Origin: Corynebacterium liangguodongii
Lineage (GTDB): Bacteria > Actinomycetota > Actinomycetes > Mycobacteriales > Mycobacteriaceae
Direction of reading: 5' to 3'
DNA length: 64,000 nt
NCBI RefSeq assembly: GCF_003070865.1
Contig: NZ_CP026948.1
Location: 1,612,001-1,676,000, forward strand
The position numbers and the translations under genes were made by a program. The notes under the pieces were generated by a model. It was given only the letters and a program-made list of their open reading frames with translations. It did no database searches and was not told the origin of the DNA. Positions 28,644 to 37,586 of the stretch are shown here, piece by piece (position 1 is the stretch's first letter; the number at the start of each line of letters is the position of its first letter).

Positions 28644-31600
28644 CTAGTCGAACTCGAGCGAGGGCGCCTCTCCCCAGAAGATCTCCTCGACGACCCGGTG
28701 GGCGCGGCGGGTGATGCGCAGGTAGTCCTCAAGGAACTGCTGCTGGTCCTCTGGGGCATACCCGGCCGAGCCCGCGACCTGGGCGAGCTGCGGGCCCGGC
28801 GCGGGCAGCTGGTCGGTGCGCTTGCCGCTCACGAGCACCAAGGCGTTGCGGGCGTTGGTGGCCGCCAACCACGCCTCGCGCAGAGTGCGGGCCTGGTCGG
28901 CGCGGATCACGTCCGGGTTATCGAGCTCTTCGAGGAAGTCGAGCACCTCCAGTGTTGAGGTGTTGTGCAGCTGCGGGAAGGAATGGGCGTGCATCATCGT
29001 GAGCAGTTGCACCGTCCACTCGACGTCCGCCAAGCCCCCACGGCCGAGCTTGGTGTGCGTGGCGCGATCGGCGCCGCGCGGGAGCCTCTCGTCGTCCACT
29101 CGTGCCTTGATGCGGCGGATCTCCCGCACGTCGTCCCTGGTGGGCCCGCCCTCCGGGTAGCGGTAGGGGTCGATGGCGTGGAGGAAGGCGACTCCGACCT
29201 CGCTATCGCCGGCCACGTCCGTGGCCCGCAGGAGCGCCTGCTTTTCCCACACCTCTCCCCACTGCCGGTAGTAGCGCTCGTAGGAGGCAATCGTGCGCAC
29301 GACCGCGCCGGAACGCCCCTCGGGACGCAGGCCCAGGTCAACCTCGAGGGGAGGGTCGCCGGACGGCTTGGAGAGGCGGGAGCGCATGGCGTCAACAATC
29401 TTCGTTGCCCACGCCAGCGCCTCTGGCTCGGGGGTTCCCGCGCACGGCTCGGCGACGATCATGACGTCGGCATCTGAGCCGTAGCCCAGTTCAGCCCCGC
29501 CGAGCCGTCCCATGCCGATCACGGCGATGCGCGCCTTCGGCTCCGCCTCCCCGCTGACCAACAGGTCTGCCCGGACCTCGGCGCGCAGCGCCGCCTCCAG
29601 CACCGCGTCCCACACCCACGTCAGCTCCATGCACACCTGGCGGACATCCATGAACCCGAGGAGGTCGGCCGCGGCGATGCGGGCGAGCTCAGCGCGACGC
29701 AGTGCCCGGGCGATGGAGACGGCCTGGTCGGGGTCTTCGTGCCGCTTGGTGGCGGCCAGGATGGCCTTGTAGACCTGGTCGGGGGCGGCTTCCAGCAGCT
29801 TCGGGCCCGCGGAGCCGTCCCCAAGCAGCGGCACCACGTCGGGGGCGGAGATGATGAGGTCCGCGGTATAGGGCGATGTGCCCAAGATGTGCATGAGGCG
29901 CTGCCCCACCACTCCTTCGTCGCGCAGGGTGCGCAGGAACCATTTCTTCCCCTTCGCCGCCTCCGAGAGCTTGCGGTAGTTGAGCAGCCCCGCGCCTGGG
30001 TCAGCGGTATCGCCGAGCCAGGTCATCAGCGTCGGAAGGAGGATCGCCTGCAACTTGGCCTTGCGCGAGCTGCCCTTGGCCAGGGCACTGAGGTGCTCGT
30101 AGGCGCGCTCGGGGTGCCGGTAGCCCAGCGCGCCGAGCCGCGTCTTCACCGCCTCGGGGGTCAGCGCCGCTTCGTCGGCCGTAAGCCCCACGACCGCGCC
30201 GAGCAGAGGGCGGTAGAACAATCGCTCGTGCAGCTGGGAGACAGATTTGCGCAGCTTGCGCAGCGTGGCATCCATCCGCTCGGTGGCACTTTTTCCCTTC
30301 TCCGGGGTAAAGCCCGCCGCCCGCGCCAGCCAGCGTCGTCCGGCCTCGTCATCGTCCTCGGGGAGACTATGGGTGCGCTTGAAGCGCTGAAGTTGGAGGC
30401 GGTGCTCCAGCAGGCGCAGGAAACCGTAGGCTTCACTCAGCGAGGCCCCGTCCTCGCGCCCCACGTAGCCGCCCGCCATGAGCTCCTCGAGCGCGCGCAC
30501 CGTATTGGGCTGGCGCAGTGACTTGTCGAACCTGCCATGGACGAGCTGGAGGAGCTGGACCGCGAACTCGACGTCGCGCAGGCCCCCCTGACCGAGCTTC
30601 AGCTCGCGCTGCCGCATGTCCGCAGGGACGTTGTCGAGCACCCGGCGGCGCATGGCTTGGACGTCCTCAACAAAGGAGTCGCGCTGGCTCGCACCCCACA
30701 CAAGCGGGGCGAGCGCATCGATGTAGGCTTTCGCCAGCTCGAGGTCACCGGTCATCGGCCGGGCCTTGAGCAGCGCCTGGAACTCCCACGTCTCGGCCCA
30801 CCGCGTGTAGTAGGCGAGGTGGGAGTCGAGAGTGCGCACCAGCGCCCCCGACTTGCCTTCCGGGCGCAGGTTGGCGTCGACGTCGAAGAAGCAGGCGGAG
30901 CCGATCGTGATCAGCTCGCTGGCGAGCTTGGTTGCGGTGGCGCTAGCCGGTTCTGCGACGAAGATGACGTCCACATCGGAGATGTAGTTGAGCTCCCGCG
31001 CCCCGCATTTGCCCATCGCGATAACGGCAAGAGAGCAATCGGCCTCGGCGTCGCCGAAGACGACTCGGTGGGCGACGGCGAGCGCTGCGGTCAGGGCCGC
31101 GTCCGCGCAGGCGGTGAGGGTCCCCGTGATGGCGTCGTAGCCCAGCATGGGCACCCGCTCGTCCTCGCCCGCCGAGCGCGGCAAGGGGTAGGTTCCGGCG
31201 AGGTCTGCCGCCGCGACCCGCATGATCAAGGTGCGGTAGGTCATCTTCAGCGCGGCCTTGGCCTCCGCCCGATCCTCGAACCTCGCGCCGGCGAGGTAGG
31301 TTCCCGCGGCGGTGAGCTCGGCGCTCCCGCCGCGCACCGGGCGCGCCTCGACGCACCCGAGCATGGTACGCATCGCCTCTGCAGGCGTGGGCAGGTCCAG
31401 CCCGAGCTGCCTCCACTCGTGCGGGTTGGCCACGAGGTGGTCGGATAGGGCGGTCGAGCCGCCCAGCAGCGAAAAGAGGCGGACGCGGAGTAGCGCATCG
31501 CCGGCCACGCGGGCCCGCAACTCCTCGTAGTCGCGCCCCAGCGCAGCCTTGAGGCGCACGGCGTTGTTGAGGGCAAGGTGCGGGTCGGCCGCGGCGAGGA

Positions 31601-31682
31601 TCGTGGCGCGGTGTTCGGCCAGCCCAAGGTCCTCAAGGTCCTGGGCCGTGTGCGGGTCGGTCAGGGGGAACGAACGCGTCAT
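28644..31682 (-). CDS. glnE: Bifunctional glutamine synthetase adenylyltransferase/deadenylase
   Basis: 1012 residues with the duplicated nucleotidyltransferase architecture of GlnE. The N-terminal half (deadenylating) has the metal motif NYISDVDVIFVAEP, the C-terminal half (adenylating) has GYGSDADVMIVAEP, and a regulatory helical region lies between them. It modifies Tyr406 of GlnA1 in response to nitrogen status. It lies 30 bases after glnA2 in the same direction. An AmtR-like box and a separate -10 candidate lie in that 30-base gap. Length is normal for actinobacterial GlnE (about 1000). Confidence 0.96.
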   Translation of the reverse strand: MTRSFPLTDPHTAQDLEDLGLAEHRATILAAADPHLALNNAVRLKAALGRDYEELRARVAGDALLRVRLFSLLGGSTALSDHLVANPHEWRQLGLDLPTPAEAMRTMLGCVEARPVRGGSAELTAAGTYLAGARFEDRAEAKAALKMTYRTLIMRVAAADLAGTYPLPRSAGEDERVPMLGYDAITGTLTACADAALTAALAVAHRVVFGDAEADCSLAVIAMGKCGARELNYISDVDVIFVAEPASATATKLASELITIGSACFFDVDANLRPEGKSGALVRTLDSHLAYYTRWAETWEFQALLKARPMTGDLELAKAYIDALAPLVWGASQRDSFVEDVQAMRRRVLDNVPADMRQRELKLGQGGLRDVEFAVQLLQLVHGRFDKSLRQPNTVRALEELMAGGYVGREDGASLSEAYGFLRLLEHRLQLQRFKRTHSLPEDDDEAGRRWLARAAGFTPEKGKSATERMDATLRKLRKSVSQLHERLFYRPLLGAVVGLTADEAALTPEAVKTRLGALGYRHPERAYEHLSALAKGSSRKAKLQAILLPTLMTWLGDTADPGAGLLNYRKLSEAAKGKKWFLRTLRDEGVVGQRLMHILGTSPYTADLIISAPDVVPLLGDGSAGPKLLEAAPDQVYKAILAATKRHEDPDQAVSIARALRRAELARIAAADLLGFMDVRQVCMELTWVWDAVLEAALRAEVRADLLVSGEAEPKARIAVIGMGRLGGAELGYGSDADVMIVAEPCAGTPEPEALAWATKIVDAMRSRLSKPSGDPPLEVDLGLRPEGRSGAVVRTIASYERYYRQWGEVWEKQALLRATDVAGDSEVGVAFLHAIDPYRYPEGGPTRDDVREIRRIKARVDDERLPRGADRATHTKLGRGGLADVEWTVQLLTMMHAHSFPQLHNTSTLEVLDFLEELDNPDVIRADQARTLREAWLAATNARNALVLVSGKRTDQLPAPGPQLAQVAGSAGYAPEDQQQFLEDYLRITRRAHRVVEEIFWGEAPSLEFD

Positions 31683-31684
31683 GT

Positions 31685-31698
31685 CTATAGAACTATAG
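31685..31698. promoter_or_regulatory. AmtR-like box before glnE
   Basis: CTAT-AGAACT-ATAG matches the core CTAT-N6-ATAG of the corynebacterial nitrogen repressor AmtR (established motif for C. glutamicum). It is itself palindromic-rich (two CTATAG blocks). It starts three bases upstream of the glnE ATG and overlaps TATAGT on the minus strand (31692-31697), a possible -10 nine bases before the start codon. Confidence 0.6.
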
Positions 31699-31712
31699 TT
31701 TTCGGATCGGTC

Positions 31713-33047
31713 CTAGAGGTCTAAGTTGTTATCGATCTCCCATTGGGTGATCTGGGAGGTATAGGAGTGCCACTCGTCCCACTTCGAGCGAAGGAAGAAT
31801 TCAAAGACCTGCTCACCTAAGACCTCGGCCATGAACTCGGATTGCTCAAGCCGGCGCAGCGCCTGGTCCAGCGAGGTCGGCAGGTCGCGGTACCCCATAG
31901 CGCGGCGCTCCCGGTGGGTCAGCGAGAAGACGTCGTCACGCGCGGGCTCGTCGAGCTCGTAGCCCTCCGTGATCCCGCGCAGCCCCGCCGCCAAGACCAC
32001 GGCGAACGCGAGGTAGGGGTTGCAGCCGGAATCGAGCGAGCGCACCTCGACCCGGCGCGATTCCGACTTGTTGAGCCGGTAAGTGGGCACGCGCACAAGC
32101 GCGGAACGGTTGGATACACCCCACGTCGCCGCCGTGGGCGCCTCCGAGCCGAATTGGAGCCGCTTATACGAGTTCACCCACTGGTTGGTCACCGCGGAGA
32201 TCTCGTTCGCGTGCTCGATGATTCCGGCGATGAACTGCCGGCCCGTCTTGGATAAGGAAATCTCGTCATCCGGGTCGTGGAACGCGTTTTGGTCTCCCTC
32301 GAAAAGGGAAAAGTGCGTGTGCATCGCCGAGCCGTCCAAGGCAGGAAAGGGTTTGGGCATGAACGTGGCGTGCACGCCGTTGGCCTCGGCGGTTGTCTTC
32401 ACAATGTATTTGAACGTGACCACGTTATCGGCCATGGTGAGCGCGTCCGTGTGCCGCAGGTCGATTTCCTGCTGACCCGGTGAGGCCTCGTGGTGGGAAA
32501 ATTCCGTGACTATGCCCATGTATTCCAGCGCCGCGATCGAGCGGCGGCGAAACTTCGGTGCTTCGTTGCGCTTCGCCTGGTCGAAATACCCTCCGAAGTC
32601 AGCCGGGCGCGGCGGCACGCCCGGCTCGCCCGGCTTGACCACGTAGAACTCAATCTCCGGGCTGGCGTGGCATTCAAACCCGGCTTCCCTCGCCGCCTGG
32701 GTCTGTCTGCGCAGCACCTGGCGCGGGTCGGCGAAGAGCGGGTCGCCATCGGGCATCGTGATATCACAAAACATCCGCGCTGTTTGCAGCCCGTCCTCCT
32801 CATCGAAGGGAATCGGCTGGTATGTCGAGGGGTCCGGGCGCAGCAAGGTGTCGGATTCGGAGATGCGCGAGAAGCCTTCGATGGACGAGCCGTCGAACCC
32901 GACCCCTTCGTCGAAGGCTGCTTCGAGCTCCGCCGGGGACATCATGATGGTCTTGAGCGAGCCGAAGATATCGGTAAACCACAGACGAATAAAAGAAATG
33001 TCCTGCTCGTCGACCTTTTGCAGCACGTTTTCCTGTTGGCTGTTCAT
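31713..33047 (-). CDS. glnA2: Glutamine synthetase-like protein GlnA2
   Basis: 444 residues of the glutamine synthetase fold: GVGFDGSSIEGFSRISESD near the N-terminus, ASPEIEFYV, and the ATP-site segment KPFPALDGSAMHTHFSLFEG. In place of the adenylylation tyrosine of GlnA1 it has Phe (DDVFSLTHRE), so it should not be controlled by GlnE although the genes are adjacent. In actinobacteria GlnA2 is dispensable for glutamine synthesis and its true substrate varies. The ATG at 33047 has TACTGT eight bases upstream; the frame extends further but through the CYTH-CHAD promoter. It forms an operon with glnE. Confidence 0.93.
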   Translation of the reverse strand: MNSQQENVLQKVDEQDISFIRLWFTDIFGSLKTIMMSPAELEAAFDEGVGFDGSSIEGFSRISESDTLLRPDPSTYQPIPFDEEDGLQTARMFCDITMPDGDPLFADPRQVLRRQTQAAREAGFECHASPEIEFYVVKPGEPGVPPRPADFGGYFDQAKRNEAPKFRRRSIAALEYMGIVTEFSHHEASPGQQEIDLRHTDALTMADNVVTFKYIVKTTAEANGVHATFMPKPFPALDGSAMHTHFSLFEGDQNAFHDPDDEISLSKTGRQFIAGIIEHANEISAVTNQWVNSYKRLQFGSEAPTAATWGVSNRSALVRVPTYRLNKSESRRVEVRSLDSGCNPYLAFAVVLAAGLRGITEGYELDEPARDDVFSLTHRERRAMGYRDLPTSLDQALRRLEQSEFMAEVLGEQVFEFFLRSKWDEWHSYTSQITQWEIDNNLDL

Positions 33048-33055
33048 GCTCCACC

Positions 33056-33061
33056 ACAGTA
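33056..33061 (-). promoter_or_regulatory. glnA2 -10 element
   Basis: TACTGT on the minus strand, eight bases before the ATG at 33047; GGTGGAG between them may be a ribosome site. Confidence 0.4.
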
Positions 33062-33153
33062 GTCGCCCGCCGCGACATTCACGGGCGGGATCTGCGCGGT
33101 GCTCGGGTAAGCTCGCCGGTGAGCACATGTTGTATAGAAAGGCCTGCATCCTA

Positions 33154-34764
33154 ATGTCTGGACAAGATTCCAAGAAACATGACATCGAGACCTTCCTCGA
33201 GGTAGAGGTCAAGCTCGCCGTCGACGAGGACACGGCCGTTCCCGACCTCACTGCGCTGCCCGGCGTCGAGAAGATCCTTGGCACGCAGGAGCACAACCTC
33301 TCCGCAATCTACTACGACACCGAGGATTTGCGCCTCACGCGGGCGAAGATCACACTGCGCCGCCGCACCGGCGGAAACGACGCAGGCTGGCACCTCAAGC
33401 TGCCGAGCGGTGCGGCCCGCGCGGAGCTGCGCGCCGAGCTCGCCACCCCGCTGGAGATTCCCGCGGAGCTGCTCGACCACGTCCGCGCGATCGTGCGCAA
33501 CGCGCCGCTCTCCCCCATCGCGCAGGTGGATAACCGCCGGGTGGTCACCTGCCTCGGCTCGGCCACTGGCGAGGTCGTCGCCGAGTTTTGTGACGACCAC
33601 GTCACCGCGTGGTCGCTTCTGCCCGGCGGCCAGCGCACCGGCTGGCGCGAGTGGGAGGTCGAGCTCAGCGAGTTCACCTCCGGCACCGAGGACGGCGCGA
33701 GACTCATCCACCAGGCGGAGAACTTCCTCATCGCCGCCGGCGCGCGGAAGTCCTCCTCCCCGTCGAAGCTGTTTACCGCCCTCGGCGAGTCCTACGACCT
33801 CGCCCCCCTGCCCCCGCACCTGCAAGGTGCCGAGCTCGACCCGGAAACGCCCGCCGGTGCCGTGATCTCGGCGCTGCGTGGCCACCGCGACGCCATCGTC
33901 GCGTGGGACCCGCGGGTTCGCGCGGACGAGTGGGACTCCGTGCACCAGATGCGCGTGTCCACCCGCGAGATGCGCTCACTCCTCGAGACGTTCGAGGGCA
34001 TCTTGGAGGGCGAGGAGATAGGCTCCCTTGAATCCGAGCTCAAAGACGTCGCGGCCACGCTCGGTATCGCGCGCGACGCGGAGGTCGTTGAGGAGCGCTT
34101 CGTCGAGCTGCTCGATTCCGACGCCTCTGGGCTTATTGACGCCACAGCCGCCGCCCACATCCGCGGCGACATGCGCACCGATTACGAGGCCGCGCACGCC
34201 GCGATCGTCGAGATGCTCAACTCCGAGCGCTTCCTCGACCTCCTCGACGACATCGACGAGCTCCTCGCCAACCCCCCGCTGTCCGAATCCGCGGTGGCAG
34301 ACGACGATGACGAAGACGAAGACGGCGGTGGCGAGCCCGACGACGTGCTGGTCAAGCACCTGAAGAAGGGCTACAAGAAGGTGATGAAGCGTCACGAGAA
34401 GGTCGAGGAGCACTTCCACGACACCTCCCTGCCGCTACACGAGCGCGAGGACTACGTCCACGACGTGCGCAAGGCCGCAAAGAAGCTGCGCTACGCCGCC
34501 GTCGCCGCGGAGGGCGCCGGGATCTCCTCCGGCCGCCTAGCCAAGGCGTGCAAGACCTTGCAGTCTTTGCTTGGTGATTTCCAAGACGCCGTGACCTCGC
34601 GCGACCGCATCGAACGCCTCGCCCATGAGGCTCGCGAGCGCGGCGAGGACACCTTCGCCTACGGCATGCTCTACCAGCGCGAGCTCGGCCGCGGCGAGGA
34701 TGCTCTGGAGGGCTACCACGCCGCGATTCGCGACGTCAAAAAGGCCTTCTCCAAGATCTCCTAG
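33154..34764 (+). CDS. CYTH-CHAD domain protein
   Basis: 536 residues. The N-terminal CYTH domain (about 10-215) carries the phosphate-binding ExExK motif at 16-20 (EVEVK) typical of triphosphate tunnel enzymes. The C-terminal CHAD domain (about 235-536) is all-helical with the conserved histidine motifs VHQMRVSTREMR and VHDVRKAAKKLR that bind polyphosphate. The two halves of CHAD are separated by an acidic stretch, ADDDDEDEDGGGEPDD. This combination suggests binding or hydrolysis of inorganic (poly)phosphate. The ATG at 33154 follows AGAAAGG. It is divergent from glnA2, and its stop overlaps the next, convergent gene by four bases. Confidence 0.88.
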   Translation: MSGQDSKKHDIETFLEVEVKLAVDEDTAVPDLTALPGVEKILGTQEHNLSAIYYDTEDLRLTRAKITLRRRTGGNDAGWHLKLPSGAARAELRAELATPLEIPAELLDHVRAIVRNAPLSPIAQVDNRRVVTCLGSATGEVVAEFCDDHVTAWSLLPGGQRTGWREWEVELSEFTSGTEDGARLIHQAENFLIAAGARKSSSPSKLFTALGESYDLAPLPPHLQGAELDPETPAGAVISALRGHRDAIVAWDPRVRADEWDSVHQMRVSTREMRSLLETFEGILEGEEIGSLESELKDVAATLGIARDAEVVEERFVELLDSDASGLIDATAAAHIRGDMRTDYEAAHAAIVEMLNSERFLDLLDDIDELLANPPLSESAVADDDDEDEDGGGEPDDVLVKHLKKGYKKVMKRHEKVEEHFHDTSLPLHEREDYVHDVRKAAKKLRYAAVAAEGAGISSGRLAKACKTLQSLLGDFQDAVTSRDRIERLAHEARERGEDTFAYGMLYQRELGRGEDALEGYHAAIRDVKKAFSKIS

Positions 34765-34967
34765 CGCTCCCAGGAGGCCGGCTTGCCCCAGTTCTCGTCG
34801 GCTTCTTCTGCGGCGTCGGCACGCTTCGTGCGCTCCCGCGCGGTCTGGATCGCTGCCTGAGCCTCCTCGCGGGTGGCGTACGGGCCCATGCGATCGTCCC
34901 ACGCCGCCTCTTTACCCTGGGTGACCTCCCCGGTGGAGGGGTTGTAGTAGAACTGCTCGTCTGCCAT
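34761..34967 (-). CDS. Small conserved actinobacterial protein
   Basis: 68 residues: MADEQFYYNPSTGEV at the start, then DRMGPYATREEAQAAIQTA, then an acidic tail. This small protein is widespread in actinobacteria and is often described as SPOR-like because of the YATREEA segment; its function is unknown. It has a clear AAGGAG ribosome site before the ATG. Its 3' end overlaps the CYTH-CHAD stop by four bases, tail to tail. Confidence 0.8.
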   Translation of the reverse strand: MADEQFYYNPSTGEVTQGKEAAWDDRMGPYATREEAQAAIQTARERTKRADAAEEADENWGKPASWER

Positions 34968-35005
34968 AGGTTCTCCTTACGCCTCGGGTTGTCGTTGCTC
35001 CTTGG

Positions 35006-35012
35006 TAGTCTA
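35006..35012. promoter_or_regulatory. Overlapping divergent -10 elements
   Basis: TAGTCTA reads TAGTCT on the plus strand (galactokinase-like gene) and TAGACT on the minus strand (small conserved gene). Two -10 boxes would share five bases, so the two promoters cannot both be occupied at once. Confidence 0.45.
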
Positions 35013-35043
35013 GCGAGCGAAATCGAAAGGTGGAGGTGTGTTC

Positions 35044-36189
35044 ATGTCCGTGCAACCGACCGAAAGTTCCCGCGACGCCGCGCGGCTGCACGCCGAGGCT
35101 GCCGGGCAGGAGCCGCGCGCTGCCGCCTCCGCGCCTTTGACCTGGGTCGTCTCCGGCGAGGGGGTGGACCACTACGGCGGGGTGACCATCGTGGGGCAAT
35201 CGCACCTCAGGGTCTTTACGGCGGTCTCCCCGCGCGAGGACGACGAGCTCGTCGTGCGCGCCCACACCCCCGGCAACGCTCCGCTGACATTGCGGTCCCC
35301 GGAGCGTGTGGGCGGTCTCGTGCGCACGATGATGGCGCGCCAGCTGCTCTCGCGCGAGACCCCAGGGCTCGACATCACCGTCGTCACCGAGGCTCCCGCC
35401 GGGCTGGGGCTCGGGGTGGTGCACGCCGCCGACGCCGCGATAGCCCTCGCGCTCGCCCAGTACGCGGGGGTCGACGAGCTCGGGACCGCCCCAACGCGCG
35501 CCCGCCTCGCGGAGACCTGCTCCGCCGCTGCGGCTATCCACGGCCACCTGCCGGTCCTCCGGGCCCGACACACCGCGGCGCTGCGCGGGGCCGGGGAGCA
35601 CGTCAGCGTGATCGACTACGCTGACGGTTCCGTCACCCAGGCCCCCCACCCGAATCGGCTGGGGCTGCGCGCCTTTACGCTCTCCGCGCACACCGGCGCC
35701 CCGTATGCCGATCAGGCCGACGAGATCGCTCAACGCCGCGCGTTCATCGACTCCGCCTGCACGAACTTCGGTGTCTCATCGCTGCGCCAGCTCCCGGGCG
35801 CCGCCAACCGGGTTGTCGAGTGGGTCTCTGCGCGCCGCGAGGTCAGCGGGGACGAGACCGCGCCCGCGCCCGCAGCGGTGCGCGCGTGGATCGAGACCGC
35901 CACCGCGGACACCGCGCGCTCGCAGGCGATAGCCAGGGCGCTGCGCGCGATGCGTACGGTAGATTTCGCCGAACTTATCGGCACCGACCCCGCTGCCGGT
36001 AGCGCCTGCGCAGCTGCGCTCGCGGCGGGAGCCACCTGTGCGCGCCCGGCGGCGGCGGGCTATTCCTCCGCGGCCATCGCCTATGTGCCCCAGGAACAGG
36101 GCGAGGCGTTTTCCGCTGCGCTGCCCCGGGATTACACATGTGCCGAGATCACGCCGGGAGGCCCGGCGCGCGTCGAGCGATTCTCCTAA
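35044..36189 (+). CDS. Galactokinase-like protein with degenerate motifs
   Basis: 381 residues with the overall plan of GHMP/galactokinases. VSGEGVDHYGGVTIVGQ stands where GalK has GRVNLIGEHTDYN, and TEAPAGLGLGVVHAADAAIALAL where GalK has the P-loop-like PxGAGLSSSAA. The serines of the nucleotide-binding loop are replaced by Val and His, and the third motif near the C-terminus is only faint. The relationship is by layout; catalytic activity is doubtful. The ATG at 35044 is seven bases after GGAGG, better than the GTG at 35038. No other galactose genes are near. Its stop overlaps the RNB gene by four bases, tail to tail. Confidence 0.7.
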   Translation: MSVQPTESSRDAARLHAEAAGQEPRAAASAPLTWVVSGEGVDHYGGVTIVGQSHLRVFTAVSPREDDELVVRAHTPGNAPLTLRSPERVGGLVRTMMARQLLSRETPGLDITVVTEAPAGLGLGVVHAADAAIALALAQYAGVDELGTAPTRARLAETCSAAAAIHGHLPVLRARHTAALRGAGEHVSVIDYADGSVTQAPHPNRLGLRAFTLSAHTGAPYADQADEIAQRRAFIDSACTNFGVSSLRQLPGAANRVVEWVSARREVSGDETAPAPAAVRAWIETATADTARSQAIARALRAMRTVDFAELIGTDPAAGSACAAALAAGATCARPAAAGYSSAAIAYVPQEQGEAFSAALPRDYTCAEITPGGPARVERFS

Positions 36190-37586
36190 TCCGCCGGCCA
36201 GGCGAAGGCCACCTCGCGTTCCTCCACGCTGGCGCGGATCAGGCTCACGTTCGTCTCCTCCCCTTCCTCGGGCTGGCCGAGGCACGGGGCGAGCACCGGC
36301 GGGTCGCTCACGAAGATCCGCGATTGGTCGCGCTCGCTTTCCGTCTTGAGCACCACCGCACGGAAGTTCTGCCCCACCCAGGGCTTGAGCACCGTCGCCT
36401 CGGTAAGGTTGAGGCATGCGCGGTCGACCGTGTTGGCCAGCTGCGAGGTGCGCTGCATCGTCTTGACGACCTCGGCGGCGCCGTCAGTAACCCACTCGGG
36501 GACCTCGGTGCCCGCGCAGATGGCAAGGCAGACCTCGGTGGCGTAGCGGTCGATGAGCCGGCGCAGCGGCGCGGTGACGTGCGAGTAGTAGCCACCGATG
36601 CCGGCGTGGACCTCCGGGGCCTTCTCGTCGAGGTCGATATATCCCGCCCCGCGCAGCAGCTTCTGGGCTTCGCGCATGGCTGCCATGCCGCGGGGCGTGT
36701 CGGCGTCGATACGCGCGAGGAAGGTGCCAATCTCCTCGTCGTCGCCGATCGTGAAACCGAGGTTGCGCACCTCCGTGCGGAACTCGGCTTCCGCGCCCTC
36801 GCCGGCCGGGCCGAGCGTGCGCAGGAAGCCCTTGCCTGCGTCCACCATCATCTGGCCCGCGACCATGCCTGTGAGCAGCGAAATCTCCGAGTTGTAATCC
36901 ATCACGGGGTGACGCGGCTCGATCACGAGCTCGAAGCGGCCTTCCTCGGTCTCCATCACGCGCACGCTGGGCAGGCGCAGGTTGATGGCGTTGCGGCGCT
37001 CGGAGCTTTCCTGCCGCAGCCGACCCACCTCCGCGAGCATGCTTATCGACGCATGCACCTCGCCCCGATCCACAGCCTCTTGCACCTCGTCGTAGTCGAA
37101 CCGCGCCCGGCTGCGCACGAGCGCCCGCTCCACGTGCGCCCCTTTTACCTCGGCCTTCTCGTCGAGGTGGAAGGTCCACAGCACGGCCGGGCGGTCGACA
37201 TCGGGTAGCAGCGAGGCCTCGCCCTCGCTGAGCTCCTCCGGGTGCAGCCGGGCCGGCTCGTCGGGCAGGTAGATCGTCTGGCCGCGCTTGAGAGATTCCT
37301 CCTTGATTCGGTTGTCCGTGCCCTCCACGAAGGCGGCGACATCCGCGATGGCGTAGAACACCGTATAGCCGCTCTCAGTGCGTGCGATGCACACCGCCTG
37401 ATCGAGGTCCATGGAGCCGGGCGGGTCGATGGTGACGAACGCGATGTCGCGGGCGTCGCGGCGCGAATCGGCACAGGCGTCGCCGAGGCGGCGGGCTTCT
37501 TCGTGCAGCTCAGGGGCGAAGTCCGTGGGCACGCCGAACTCGCTGGCGATGTCTCGGAAGTCCAATGGCGCCGCATACAGTTTCAT
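36186..37586 (-). CDS. RNB-domain ribonuclease (RNase II/R family)
   Basis: 466 residues, shorter than RNase II (about 640). It keeps the RNB catalytic domain but has little room for the N-terminal cold-shock domains. The four active-site positions are Asp54, Asp60, Asp62 and Gln63 in FVTIDPPGSMDLDQAV; E. coli RNase II has four aspartates. GYYSHVTAPLRRLIDRYA is the usual second motif. It probably degrades RNA 3' to 5'. I recall the Gln variant being common in actinobacterial and organellar members. Start: ATG at 37586. A TATAGT at about 37665-37670 on this strand may be part of its promoter. Confidence 0.88.
   Translation of the reverse strand: MKLYAAPLDFRDIASEFGVPTDFAPELHEEARRLGDACADSRRDARDIAFVTIDPPGSMDLDQAVCIARTESGYTVFYAIADVAAFVEGTDNRIKEESLKRGQTIYLPDEPARLHPEELSEGEASLLPDVDRPAVLWTFHLDEKAEVKGAHVERALVRSRARFDYDEVQEAVDRGEVHASISMLAEVGRLRQESSERRNAINLRLPSVRVMETEEGRFELVIEPRHPVMDYNSEISLLTGMVAGQMMVDAGKGFLRTLGPAGEGAEAEFRTEVRNLGFTIGDDEEIGTFLARIDADTPRGMAAMREAQKLLRGAGYIDLDEKAPEVHAGIGGYYSHVTAPLRRLIDRYATEVCLAICAGTEVPEWVTDGAAEVVKTMQRTSQLANTVDRACLNLTEATVLKPWVGQNFRAVVLKTESERDQSRIFVSDPPVLAPCLGQPEEGEETNVSLIRASVEEREVAFAWPAD

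Noticed and set aside
31713-33047. glnA2 as a second target of GlnE adenylylation
   Set aside because: The tyrosine position is Phe (DVFSLT), so the known modification site is missing.
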